The translations under genes were made by a program, and so were the position numbers. From NCBI GenBank assembly GCA_934489895.1, contig CAKSST010000019.1:1-36247 (forward strand): DNA of 36,247 nt, in the 5' to 3' direction. How positions within the stretch are numbered: position 1 is the first letter of the stretch; every line of letters begins with the position of its first letter. The notes beneath the pieces are model-generated. The model was given only the letters and a program-made list of their open reading frames with translations. It was not told the DNA's origin and did not search any database. The DNA is from an uncultured Eubacteriales bacterium (lineage in GTDB: Bacteria; Bacillota; Clostridia; Oscillospirales; Acutalibacteraceae). Below are positions 8,253 to 15,060 of this stretch, piece by piece.

Positions 8253-8469
8253 GTAGGGGCGGATTTATCCGTCCCGTTACAAAATTAATGAACAATTAAC
8301 GTGTCGGCTACGCCGTCAACATATAAATGCGGGACGTCGAAGGCGCCGTCCCCTACAAATTATCAATACAGCGCCATAAAATGTAACGAGATGTCGTAAA
8401 CGCCATCCCCTACACATGAATTGAATTATCTTTATGCACCTTGTAGGGACCGGCGTCCCCGACGGTCCG
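8253..8469. repeat. Cluster of four GTAGGGG-type interspersed repeats
   Basis: Four related units with the pattern GTAGGG(G)-n-G(G/A)CG...CG(T/A)C-CCG occur in mixed orientation: plus strand 8253-8276 and 8443-8469, minus strand 8329-8356 and 8384-8413. Each can fold on itself, the GGGGACGGCG-type arm pairing with the CGTCCC-type arm. A fifth partial unit (GTGTCGGCTACGCCGTCAAC) is at 8301-8320. This is the only content of the otherwise empty stretch between 8222 and 8515. Unit spacing is irregular and orientation mixed, unlike CRISPR. Confidence 0.75.
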
Positions 8470-8515
8470 TAATAATTCATGCCGTCAGGCAATTCATTGC
8501 GGCGCTCTTGCGCCG

Positions 8516-8875
8516 CTATAGCATAATATAAATCAGCGCCATAATGAGCAGCTCGTCGGCTTCTTCTGCCGAGAGCATCAATGCTAAAGCAATAATAGTT
8601 ATACGGTCACTGTCCAGCTCGAGATTTTTGAAATTAAGCATTTCAAGCAAATCTCTGCCTTTCTTTTTTGGCGGTTGGCTTTGCTGCGGCGGTTTTTCAG
8701 ATGCCGGATTTTGCTGGGGTTCTTCGGGTACCGGGTTTTGCTGGGGCTGCTGTGTACGGGGCTTTTGCTGCTGTGAATTTCGTTGACGATTATTGCCCAT
8801 CTGCATTGTGGGCTGTGCGTGGCTCGCCGCCTGCTCCTGCATTTTTGCAAATTCTTCACGGGAATATTCTGCCAC
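8516..8875 (-). CDS. Small Gln/Pro-rich protein of unknown function
   Basis: A 119-residue protein I do not recognise. Residues 1-25 are polar and helical, 26-72 are low-complexity Gln/Pro/Asn (repeats of the QQNP type), and a short basic patch KKKGRDLL leads to a C-terminal helical, hydrophobic segment (about 88-119) that could associate with a membrane or pack against a partner. The start is GTG at 8875, preceded by AGGGGTGAT at good spacing. It is the last gene of a three-gene unit, only 11 nt downstream of the preceding stop. Its stop is TAG, showing that TAG works as an ordinary stop in this genome. A 7-bp GCGGCGC hairpin (8499-8516) overlaps the stop. Confidence 0.75.
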   Translation of the reverse strand: MAEYSREEFAKMQEQAASHAQPTMQMGNNRQRNSQQQKPRTQQPQQNPVPEEPQQNPASEKPPQQSQPPKKKGRDLLEMLNFKNLELDSDRITIIALALMLSAEEADELLIMALIYIML

Positions 8876-8886
8876 TTACATCACCC

Positions 8887-9228
8887 CTAAAAAAGGCCGC
8901 TTTTTGATATAAGAGGTGCAATGCTTACAAGCTGTAATATGCGTACCGCTTTATCAACCCGCTCAGCGCGTTGCTCACTCAGGTGCGGCTTTAATGCAAG
9001 CAATAATTTTACGCGCGGATCGTTTTGCCCTGCACTCATTGCCTTTGCCGCTTCCATTAACGCGCCCATATTTTCAGGTAGCGGCATACCCGAAAGTATG
9101 TCACCAAGCCCGCCCGCGCTATCGTTTTTTTGCCGATTACCCAGCAGGTCGGCGGCGGCAGATTTTAATTTTTCCATACCGTCGGGGCTGTTTAACAGTG
9201 AAGAAATTTTATCAGCTATATCATCCAT
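8887..9228 (-). CDS. Small helical protein of unknown function
   Basis: A 113-residue, mostly alpha-helical protein without a signal peptide or transmembrane helix. The C-terminal part has the pattern LLLALKPHLSEQRAERVDKAVRI..L, which I recall from uncharacterised small Clostridia proteins; I cannot name a family with certainty. I chose the ATG at 9228 because GGAAGTGAT lies just upstream and would overlap the alternative GTG at 9237. The start overlaps the stop of the upstream gene by 8 bp, so the two are probably translationally coupled. Confidence 0.75.
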   Translation of the reverse strand: MDDIADKISSLLNSPDGMEKLKSAAADLLGNRQKNDSAGGLGDILSGMPLPENMGALMEAAKAMSAGQNDPRVKLLLALKPHLSEQRAERVDKAVRILQLVSIAPLISKSGLF

Positions 9229-9466
9229 TTTTATCACTTCCGAAAAACTGCTGCAGTATTTTTTTGCCCTGCGGCGAATTCAGTATCATCTGTATTGCCT
9301 GCTTATCGTTCAGAATGGCTTCTATTTTTTGCGACTCTTCAGCCGGCAGTGAGCCAAGTAATGAGTCGAGCTTGCCGTTTTGCACCGCATCTGCAGCAAG
9401 CTTTCCTTCTGCACCCGCCTGCTTCAAAGCATCCACAATTTTATTTTTATCAGGTATATTATTCAT
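9221..9466 (-). CDS. Small acidic helical protein of unknown function
   Basis: An 81-residue protein predicted to be helical (KIVDALKQAG, QAIQMILNSPQGKKILQQFF). It resembles the middle gene of this unit in having short amphipathic helices and a Ser-Pro-(Asp/Gln)-Gly turn (NSPDG there, NSPQG here), so the two may be distant paralogues. A very strong ribosome site, GGAGGG, precedes the ATG at 9466. It is the first gene of a three-gene minus-strand unit and diverges from the phosphoesterase gene; the start codon overlaps that gene's -35 hexamer. Confidence 0.75.
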   Translation of the reverse strand: MNNIPDKNKIVDALKQAGAEGKLAADAVQNGKLDSLLGSLPAEESQKIEAILNDKQAIQMILNSPQGKKILQQFFGSDKNG

Positions 9467-9494
9467 TGATTTCCCTCCGAAAATGTTCTATAAT
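9466..9494 (+). promoter_or_regulatory. Sigma-A promoter abutting the yfcE-like start codon
   Basis: TTGATT (9466-9471), exactly 17 bp, then a perfect TATAAT (9489-9494). The expected transcription start (about 9501-9502) coincides with the ATG at 9502, implying a leaderless transcript. The -35 overlaps the start codon of the divergent gene. Confidence 0.7.
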
Positions 9495-9501
9495 ACATAA
9501 T

Positions 9502-10008
9502 ATGAGTAATTTTAATAATGTATGTAATCAAAATTTAAGAATAATTGCCGTATCCGACCTGCACGGACGGGCGAGTTGTCTTGAAAAAATTATTGAGCAG
9601 CAGCCAGACGCCGCCGCTTTGTTTTTTCTTGGTGACGGGCTTGAGTGCGCTATGCATGTTATGACTTTTTATCCAGCTCTGCCCTTTTATGCGGTAAAAG
9701 GCAATTGCGACGGGTTTTCCCTATCTGCCGAGGTCAAGCAAGCAGTAATATGCGGCAAAAAAATTGTTTACTGCCACGGTCACGGTTTTGGCGTAAAACA
9801 CTCGCTTGACCGCATAAAGCATTATACTAAAGCGGCGGGCGCACATTTATGCCTGTTTGGCCACACTCATACAGCCTACCACGCTTACGAGGACGGGATA
9901 CATTTATTAAATCCGGGCTCTCCCGCATTACCCAATGACAGTCCTGCATCTTATGCAGTTATTGATATTTATAATAATGAAATCTTTTGCAATCATATAA
10001 AAATTTAA
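9502..10008 (+). CDS. YfcE/MJ0936-family metallophosphoesterase
   Basis: Cytoplasmic metal-dependent phosphodiesterase or phosphatase of 168 residues. All family metal-ligand motifs are present in order: SDLHG, GDGLE, KGNCD, CHGHG and FGHTH. Family members hydrolyse phosphodiesters in vitro; the physiological substrate is unknown. The only start codon near the N-terminus is ATG 9502, giving about 12 residues before the first beta strand (RIIAVSDLHG). There is no ribosome site upstream, and a consensus TATAAT ends 7 bp before the ATG, so initiation on a leaderless mRNA is likely. A terminator follows at 10023. Confidence 0.9.
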   Translation: MSNFNNVCNQNLRIIAVSDLHGRASCLEKIIEQQPDAAALFFLGDGLECAMHVMTFYPALPFYAVKGNCDGFSLSAEVKQAVICGKKIVYCHGHGFGVKHSLDRIKHYTKAAGAHLCLFGHTHTAYHAYEDGIHLLNPGSPALPNDSPASYAVIDIYNNEIFCNHIKI

Positions 10009-10022
10009 TCGGTGATAACTAA

Positions 10023-10052
10023 ACAGGACGAGCAATGCTCGTCCTGTGTTTT
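10023..10052 (+). terminator. Intrinsic terminator of the phosphoesterase gene
   Basis: 11-bp arms ACAGGACGAGC (10023-10033) and GCTCGTCCTGT (10037-10047) with an AAT loop, followed by GTTTTA. Confidence 0.8.
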
Positions 10053-10058
10053 ATACAT

Positions 10059-10084
10059 AAAAAAGCGAGCCTTCTGGCTCGCTT
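10059..10084 (-). terminator. Intrinsic terminator of the rpmH-jag operon
   Basis: Arms AAGCGAGCC (10063-10071) and GGCTCGCTT (10076-10084) with a 4-nt loop; on the minus strand the stem is followed by a run of Ts (10059-10064). It ends the operon just after the jag stop and is back-to-back with the plus-strand terminator. Confidence 0.85.
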
Positions 10085-10089
10085 CTTTA

Positions 10090-10980
10090 TTAGTTAATTT
10101 TTCCGTACAGCGGAATATCGCTGTCCTTTTTTGGTGCAAGGTCAGATTTGGGAGCGGAATTTACACGCTCGGCTCTTCTGCCTTTTTCAATGCTTACCAC
10201 AACCTTACGGGCTGAACCCTCACCTGAAGAAGCGGAGATTACACCGGCTATTTCCTGAATAGCGGTATGGATAACACGGCGCTCATAAGGATTCATAGGC
10301 TCTAATGAACGGCTGCGTCCTGTACGTTTAACCTGGTCTGCAACCTTTTGTGCTAAAGCAATAAGGGTTTTTTCTCTCTTTTGGCGGTAATCGCCAATAT
10401 TGAGGAATACTCTGAAATAACCGCCCTTTCCTGCGTTTGCAGATAAAGAGGTAAGATGCTGTAACGCATCAAGTGTTTCGCCCTTGTGGCCGATTGCAAC
10501 ACCCATATCCTCACCGTCGATGGTGATTTTTGCACCGTTTTCACGTGCCGAAACGGTAAACTCAACATTTTTGCAGCCAAGACCTTCTAAAATATAAAGC
10601 AGATAGTTGCAAGCGGTTTCTGCCTTTGAGCCTTTTTCAAGTTTGTCGACCGTTGTTGCCTCGGGCCAGATGTTTGTATCGGGGGCTTCCTTTTCGCGAG
10701 TTTCTTTCTTATCTTCTTTTTTATCTGTTGCTTTTTTGTCTTCCTTAACTGCTTTTTTTGCAGGTTTTTTTGCTTTGTTTTGCTGGGGCTTGCGGTCGGG
10801 CAGTTCAACAAAAACCCTTACCTTTGCCGGTGTGGAACCAAACAGTCCTAATGCTTTTTTGCGGGGCTGTTCTAATACTTCAAATTGTATATCGTCGTCG
10901 TCTCTGGCGTTAAGCTGTGCAATAGCATCTTCTTTTGCTGCTTCCAGAGTTGCGCCGACTCCGATTGCTTCTTTAATCAA
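10090..10980 (-). CDS. khpB: RNA-binding protein KhpB (Jag/EloR)
   Basis: RNA-binding protein linked to cell elongation and division in Firmicutes, normally acting with KhpA and encoded beside yidC. Domains in order: Jag_N (1-60, starting MIKEAIGVGATLEAAKEDAI), a long Lys/Glu-rich linker (about 65-115), a KH domain with the IGHKGETLDALQ nucleotide-binding loop, and a C-terminal R3H domain with RSLEPMNPYERRVIH. I chose TTG at 10980: GGAGG (10989-10993) is 8 nt upstream, and the Jag_N domain begins exactly there. A longer reading to 11046 would add unrelated residues. The 296-residue protein closes the operon. Confidence 0.93.
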   Translation of the reverse strand: MIKEAIGVGATLEAAKEDAIAQLNARDDDDIQFEVLEQPRKKALGLFGSTPAKVRVFVELPDRKPQQNKAKKPAKKAVKEDKKATDKKEDKKETREKEAPDTNIWPEATTVDKLEKGSKAETACNYLLYILEGLGCKNVEFTVSARENGAKITIDGEDMGVAIGHKGETLDALQHLTSLSANAGKGGYFRVFLNIGDYRQKREKTLIALAQKVADQVKRTGRSRSLEPMNPYERRVIHTAIQEIAGVISASSGEGSARKVVVSIEKGRRAERVNSAPKSDLAPKKDSDIPLYGKIN

Positions 10981-11035
10981 AATCGGGTCCTCCCTATTCA
11001 AAAGACGGTATGGAAAATTAGTTTTGCCGTCCGTT

Positions 11036-11959
11036 TTATTCTTCAATGTGAGCTGATTTTTTCAGCTTTTTGTTTTCTTTTTCGAATCTTTCAAATGTTT
11101 CATTAATTTGTGCTTTTGCAATTAATACATTGGGACCGTACCATTTTTGAACACCCGCCTGAATAAGACCGGATATCAAGCTGTAGCAAGCCCAATAGAA
11201 ACCAACAGCGCAAGGCATTGAGAATGCTATAACAAGCGAAATTATAGGCATGGAAAGCATCATAATTGCCATATTGGGCGCATCGGGATTAGCTTTTTTC
11301 TGCATTGCAAGTGAAATTATACTTGAAAGCATAGCTGCTGCAAAGGCAGCAAAGGGGATAATCCAGTTAAGCTCAATTGCCGAAAGGCTTAAACCGAATT
11401 TTGGCACCTCTGTAAGATCAATGCCAAAGAAATTAAAGTTTACTGAATTTACCATTTCGGGAGAAATTATGTTGCCGAGCATTTCGTTTCCCTTTTGAAT
11501 AAGACCTATAAGCTCAATCTGCTCTCTGCCCGGTGCCAAGGTAATGCTTGCGTTTTTAGCAGCCTCAATAGCCTGATTGATTGCATCGGTAGGCACATTC
11601 AATACATACTGCAGCGGGCTGTAAATAGCATAGTAAACACCCATCATAAGCGCAAGCCTGATAATAAGCGGCAAGCATCCGCCCGACATGGAAACCTTTT
11701 CCTCGGCGTAAAGCTTCTGAACCTCTTGGTTATAACGCTTAGGGTCGCTGGCGTACTTTTTCTTTAAAGCATCCATTTTGGGTTTTATTCTTGCCTGCTG
11801 AACCGAAGCCTTCTGGCTCTTAATGCTTAAAGGTATAAGCAACGCATTTACCAAAACGGTAAAAACAAGCACAGCCCATGCAAAGTTGCCGTTAAATATA
11901 ACACTAATTTGTTTTAAAACCCAGCCCATCGGGATGCTGATAAAGCTGAACAGCCTCAT
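11036..11959 (-). CDS. yidC: Membrane protein insertase YidC/SpoIIIJ family
   Basis: Integral membrane insertase of the YidC/Oxa1/Alb3 family, 307 residues, which inserts and folds membrane proteins with or without SecYEG. A first hydrophobic segment (about 25-48, WAVLVFTVLVNALLIPLSI) is followed by the charged cytoplasmic hairpin (KSQKASVQQARIKPKMDALKKKY) and several further membrane segments, the last being FYWACYSLISGLIQAGVQ. I see no lipobox, unlike many Gram-positive members. A strong AGGAG precedes the ATG, which overlaps the yidD stop by 4 bp (ATGA). Confidence 0.95.
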   Translation of the reverse strand: MRLFSFISIPMGWVLKQISVIFNGNFAWAVLVFTVLVNALLIPLSIKSQKASVQQARIKPKMDALKKKYASDPKRYNQEVQKLYAEEKVSMSGGCLPLIIRLALMMGVYYAIYSPLQYVLNVPTDAINQAIEAAKNASITLAPGREQIELIGLIQKGNEMLGNIISPEMVNSVNFNFFGIDLTEVPKFGLSLSAIELNWIIPFAAFAAAMLSSIISLAMQKKANPDAPNMAIMMLSMPIISLVIAFSMPCAVGFYWACYSLISGLIQAGVQKWYGPNVLIAKAQINETFERFEKENKKLKKSAHIEE

Positions 11960-12198
11960 ATTTTTCTCCTGTGTGATTTAGTTTTCTTTGGCGGAACGGG
12001 GTCATACCCGCCCTTACATAAGGGATTACAGCGTAAAATTCTCCATACGGCTAAAACGCTGCCTTTTATTACACCGTGTATCTGCAATGCCTCAATGGCG
12101 TATTGCGAACAGGTGGGGTCAAAACGGCAACAGGGAATTTTAGCGGGAGAAATGTGTTTTCTGTAAAGCCTGATACAAGCTATTAGAAATTTTTTCAT
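11956..12198 (-). CDS. yidD: Membrane protein insertion efficiency factor YidD
   Basis: 80-residue YidD. It carries the signature CCRFDPTCSQYAIEAL and the NPLCKGGYDPVP segment, with Cys residues at the family positions and a basic tail. It is thought to assist YidC-dependent insertion at the inner face of the membrane. It overlaps rnpA upstream and yidC downstream by 4 bp each (ATGA), so the three are translationally coupled. Confidence 0.96.
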   Translation of the reverse strand: MKKFLIACIRLYRKHISPAKIPCCRFDPTCSQYAIEALQIHGVIKGSVLAVWRILRCNPLCKGGYDPVPPKKTKSHRRKI

Positions 12199-12539
12199 TC
12201 TTGAGTTAAAGCGTTTGCCGCCTGCAGCTGACTCTTCATTACCTCAGCCACCTGCGTGCTTTTTGCTGTGACGGTACGTGTTCTTGCAACAAAAACTATA
12301 TCATACCCATCCTTGATTTGCGGCACAAGCTGAACAAAAGCGGCACGAATTATCCGTCTTGCACGGTTGCGTTGAACCGCGCCGCCAACCTTTTTTCCTG
12401 CAGTTATTCCAACGCGAAGCCCTCCTGCCCGCCTTTTGAGTACATAGGTTACAAGCAAGGGCTGCACCTGACTTTTTCCGCGGCCGTAAACTCTGCGAAA
12501 CTCCTTATTTAGTTTCAAAGTGTCAAACATCTGCGCCAA
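12195..12539 (-). CDS. rnpA: Ribonuclease P protein component
   Basis: Protein subunit of RNase P, which matures tRNA 5' ends together with the RnpB RNA. The 114-residue product has the N-terminal region LKLNKEFRRVYGRGKS and the conserved RNR-type helix RNRARRIIRAAF that binds RNA. I chose TTG 12539 because GAGG lies 8 nt upstream; ATG 12530 is the alternative but its nearest ribosome site is 17 nt away. A hairpin separates it from rpmH, and it overlaps yidD by 4 bp. Confidence 0.93.
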   Translation of the reverse strand: MAQMFDTLKLNKEFRRVYGRGKSQVQPLLVTYVLKRRAGGLRVGITAGKKVGGAVQRNRARRIIRAAFVQLVPQIKDGYDIVFVARTRTVTAKSTQVAEVMKSQLQAANALTQE

Positions 12540-12560
12540 AAAATCAACCTCATAAATTTT

Positions 12561-12584
12561 AAAAGACCACAAACGGTTGTGGCC
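12561..12584 (-). terminator. Hairpin with short T-tract between rpmH and rnpA
   Basis: On the minus strand CCACAA/TTGTGG arms (12577-12582 and 12567-12572), extended by G-C and G-T pairs, are followed by TCTTTT. It sits between the rpmH stop and the rnpA start, and could act as a partial terminator or processing site that makes rpmH mRNA more abundant than the downstream genes. Confidence 0.5.
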
Positions 12585-12585
12585 T

Positions 12586-12720
12586 TTAGTAAGATAACTG
12601 CTTTCTTCCTTTACTTCTTCTGCGAGCAAGCACCTTACGGCCGTTACGGTCAGCCATCCTCTTTAAAAAACCATGCACCTTCTGACGATGAAGCTTTTTG
12701 GGTTGGTAAGTTCTTTTCAT
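12586..12720 (-). CDS. rpmH: 50S ribosomal protein L34
   Basis: 44-residue L34, easily missed because of its size. It begins MKRTYQPKKLHRQKVHGF and ends ARRRSKGRKQLSY, strongly basic as in the whole family. A near-perfect ribosome site, AAGGAGGTG (in 12731-12740), precedes the ATG. It is the first gene of the rpmH-rnpA-yidD-yidC-jag operon with a strong promoter at 12795-12824. In most bacteria dnaA and oriC lie just upstream of rpmH; here a lipoprotein gene is found instead. Confidence 0.98.
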   Translation of the reverse strand: MKRTYQPKKLHRQKVHGFLKRMADRNGRKVLARRRSKGRKQLSY

Positions 12721-12756
12721 TATTACTTGGCACCTCCTTTAAATAATAACGCTTAT

Positions 12757-12772
12757 AGTAGTTTAAACTACT
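12757..12772. repeat. 16-bp perfect palindrome in the rpmH leader
   Basis: AGTAGTTTAAACTACT lies in the 5' leader, between the rpmH promoter and its ribosome site. It may be an RNA hairpin or an operator; function unknown. Confidence 0.55.
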
Positions 12773-12794
12773 GCATAATCCCTGACAGTATAGC

Positions 12795-12824
12795 ATTATA
12801 CCGCAAAATGCCAGCATATGTCAA
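12795..12824 (-). promoter_or_regulatory. Strong sigma-A promoter of the rpmH operon
   Basis: Minus-strand TTGACA (12819-12824), 18-bp spacer, TATAAT (12795-12800): both hexamers are perfect. It drives rpmH-rnpA-yidD-yidC-jag with a leader of about 65-70 nt. Confidence 0.88.
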
Positions 12825-12896
12825 CATATTTTTCTCGGTGTATTTTTGCGCGTAATATACATATTATATAAATTTAAAATATTTGCTAAATAGGGT

Positions 12897-12924
12897 TTGA
12901 TTTATTCACAATATATGGTATAAT
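12897..12924 (+). promoter_or_regulatory. Promoter of the lipoprotein/two-component operon with a DnaA-box match in its spacer
   Basis: TTGATT (12897-12902), 16-bp spacer, TATAAT (12919-12924), 58 bp before the start codon. TTATTCACA (12902-12910) matches the DnaA-box pattern TTATNCACA and occupies the spacer. A single such box in AT-rich DNA may be chance. Confidence 0.6.
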
Positions 12925-12982
12925 AAGTTGATTAAATTGAAATTAAAAGTTTTTATTTTTTAGCGGAAAGGAGCGACAATAT

Positions 12983-14317
12983 ATGCGTTTTTCAAAACTT
13001 GCGGCAAGTTTACTCTGCATAATGTTCAGTTTGCTTATGTGTGCCTGCAGTACCGCTCCCACACCCGACGGCGACCCTTTGCTTAAAGCGCCTCGTCTGC
13101 CGGGTGATATGTATGATATTCAACAGGCGCTTGACGCCTCTGTTGCAACATCTTTTACGCTTAAATACCCCACATCGGGCATTTATAAATCTGCCGTAAC
13201 CCTTATGGATATCACAAATGACGGCATGCCGGAAGCGGTTGCTTTTTACGCCACCACCACAAATGATGTTACTTCAATTTCGCTTTGCCTTTTAACCTAT
13301 AATAACGGAGAATGGGTCGCTGTAAGTGATTCACACGCTTATGCCAGCAGTGTTGAGCAGATTTTATTTGACGACCTTGACGGCGACGGCCGTCTTGAAA
13401 TAATTGTTGGTTGGGTAACAAGCCCCACCGATAAACAGATTGCGGTTTATAGCTTTTCAAACGGTACGCTTTTACAGCGCATGCAGGAAAGTTATACCTC
13501 ATTCTTGTGCTGCAACCTAAACTCAGATGACCACAACAGCCTGCTTGTAATTAATCTTGATACCGCGCAGACTACATCCCGCGCAACCCTTTACAGTTTT
13601 GACGGCAAAGAGGTTGCCTCTATCGGCAGCTGCAGTCTTGACGGCGGCGCAACATCTTATACAATACCCCTGCTATCTTCCCTGCCTGACGGACGTTGTG
13701 CGGTTTATATTGACGCGGTAAAGGGAGCAGGCACGATGACTGAGGTTCTTTATTTTGACAACGGAACACTTATAAACGGCGCTTACGACCAGCAAAGCGC
13801 TGCTTCCACACTTACCTACCGCGCGTCTTCGGTGACCATTTCAGATATAAACGGTGACGAAATACCCGATATCCCCATGCAGATTGAATTTTTGGGTATG
13901 GCCGGCGTTAATGAGAGCGAAAAATCATATATTACGGTATGGTGCAACTATACTCCAAAAGGGCTTATAAAAAAGCTTACCGCATATATGAACTATACCG
14001 ATTATTACAGCTTTGAGCTGCCTGACGGCTGGCAAGACAGCGTTACCTTGCAAAAAGACAGCAAAAAACGCGTGCGTAACTTTTACTCATTTAATAAAAA
14101 AACAAACGAAGCAGGCGACTTGCTTTTACAGCTTATGACCGTAACAAAGGACACCTTTGGCGACGGTAAAGCCTACATATCTGACGGCTATACTTTAATT
14201 GCCCAGTCAAGTGAGCTTTTCTATCTTGCAAAATGTCCCGATACTAAAAGCAAGCTAAAAATTGATATTGAACAGGTTAGAAATTCCTTTAAGATAATTG
14301 AATCGGGAGTGAAATAA
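12983..14317 (+). CDS. Lipoprotein with FG-GAP/VCBS-like calcium-loop repeats
   Basis: Predicted surface lipoprotein of 444 residues. The signal peptide ends in MCAC with lipid-anchored Cys22. Three Asp-rich loops of the FG-GAP/VCBS type are visible: DITNDG (76-81), DLDGDGRLEIIVG (131-143) and DINGDEIPD (288-296), suggesting a beta-propeller-like extracellular domain that may bind calcium. The GGAAAGGAG ribosome site precedes the ATG. Its stop codon overlaps the start of the response regulator gene, so it is in the same operon as the two-component system and may be its sensory accessory or a target. The exact ligand is unknown. Confidence 0.8.
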   Translation: MRFSKLAASLLCIMFSLLMCACSTAPTPDGDPLLKAPRLPGDMYDIQQALDASVATSFTLKYPTSGIYKSAVTLMDITNDGMPEAVAFYATTTNDVTSISLCLLTYNNGEWVAVSDSHAYASSVEQILFDDLDGDGRLEIIVGWVTSPTDKQIAVYSFSNGTLLQRMQESYTSFLCCNLNSDDHNSLLVINLDTAQTTSRATLYSFDGKEVASIGSCSLDGGATSYTIPLLSSLPDGRCAVYIDAVKGAGTMTEVLYFDNGTLINGAYDQQSAASTLTYRASSVTISDINGDEIPDIPMQIEFLGMAGVNESEKSYITVWCNYTPKGLIKKLTAYMNYTDYYSFELPDGWQDSVTLQKDSKKRVRNFYSFNKKTNEAGDLLLQLMTVTKDTFGDGKAYISDGYTLIAQSSELFYLAKCPDTKSKLKIDIEQVRNSFKIIESGVK

Positions 14318-15021
14318 TGAAAAAAATCCTTATTGTTGAAGACGAGGTTGCCATACGCGAGTTTGAGGCAATCAACCTTACCCGTGTTGGCTATACCACC
14401 GTTGAAGCAGGCTCAGGCGAGGAAGCTCTTTCAATTTATGATGAAACCAAGGACTTTGATATTGCACTGCTGGACATAACCATGCCCGGTATGGACGGCT
14501 TTTCCCTTTGTAAAGAGTTAAGAAAGCGTTCTCCGTCGCTCGGCATTATAATGCTTACGGCACGCACACAGGAAATGGATAAAATAAGCGGTCTTATGAT
14601 GGGCGCAGACGACTATATTACAAAGCCCTTCAGCCCTACCGAGCTGCTTGCAAGGGTTGACTCTCTTTACCGCCGTGTTGAAATGCAGAATTCAAAGCCC
14701 GAAACCTCTGACCCCGACGAGATACACCTTGGGGAGTTTACGCTCAATATGCGCCGCCGCACCTTACATAAGGGTGAACGTAATATTGAGCTCACCCAAG
14801 TTGAGTTTCAGATTATTGCATATTTTTTAACCCATCCCGATACCGCACTGGACCGTACCAATATATTAAACGAGGTATGGGGCAGCGACTATTACGGTGA
14901 AGAAAAAATTGTTGACGTTAACATCCGCCGTCTGCGTATGAAAATTGAAGACGACCCGTCAAGACCCCGCCACCTTGTTACCGTATGGGGTATTGGCTAC
15001 AAGTGGAATATCGACCGATAA
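14317..15021 (+). CDS. OmpR/PhoB-family response regulator
   Basis: Transcription factor of a two-component system, 234 residues. The receiver domain (1-118) has the acidic pocket EDE (8-10), the phosphoacceptor Asp53 in LLDITMPGMDGF, and the conserved Lys in DDYITKPF. The C-terminal winged-helix DNA-binding domain (about 135-232) has LTQVEFQIIAYF and the recognition region VDVNIRRLRMKIEDD. It overlaps the stop of the upstream lipoprotein gene by one base and is followed 39 bp later by its histidine kinase. Target genes are not visible. Confidence 0.95.
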   Translation: MKKILIVEDEVAIREFEAINLTRVGYTTVEAGSGEEALSIYDETKDFDIALLDITMPGMDGFSLCKELRKRSPSLGIIMLTARTQEMDKISGLMMGADDYITKPFSPTELLARVDSLYRRVEMQNSKPETSDPDEIHLGEFTLNMRRRTLHKGERNIELTQVEFQIIAYFLTHPDTALDRTNILNEVWGSDYYGEEKIVDVNIRRLRMKIEDDPSRPRHLVTVWGIGYKWNIDR

Positions 15022-15060
15022 AATTTTTCTTAAAAATTTTACAGAAAGGAGCAAAAAGCC

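Noticed and set aside
8253..8469. CRISPR array
   Set aside because: The units are diverged, irregularly spaced and in both orientations, without equal-length spacers, leader or cas genes.
9295..9501. N-terminal extension of the phosphoesterase gene
   Set aside because: It runs antisense through the divergent gene trio and adds 69 residues absent from the family; the promoter lies within it.
12902..12910. Chromosomal origin next to rpmH
   Set aside because: Only one DnaA-box match, no dnaA/dnaN and no box cluster; one 9-mer with a free position is expected fairly often in AT-rich DNA.
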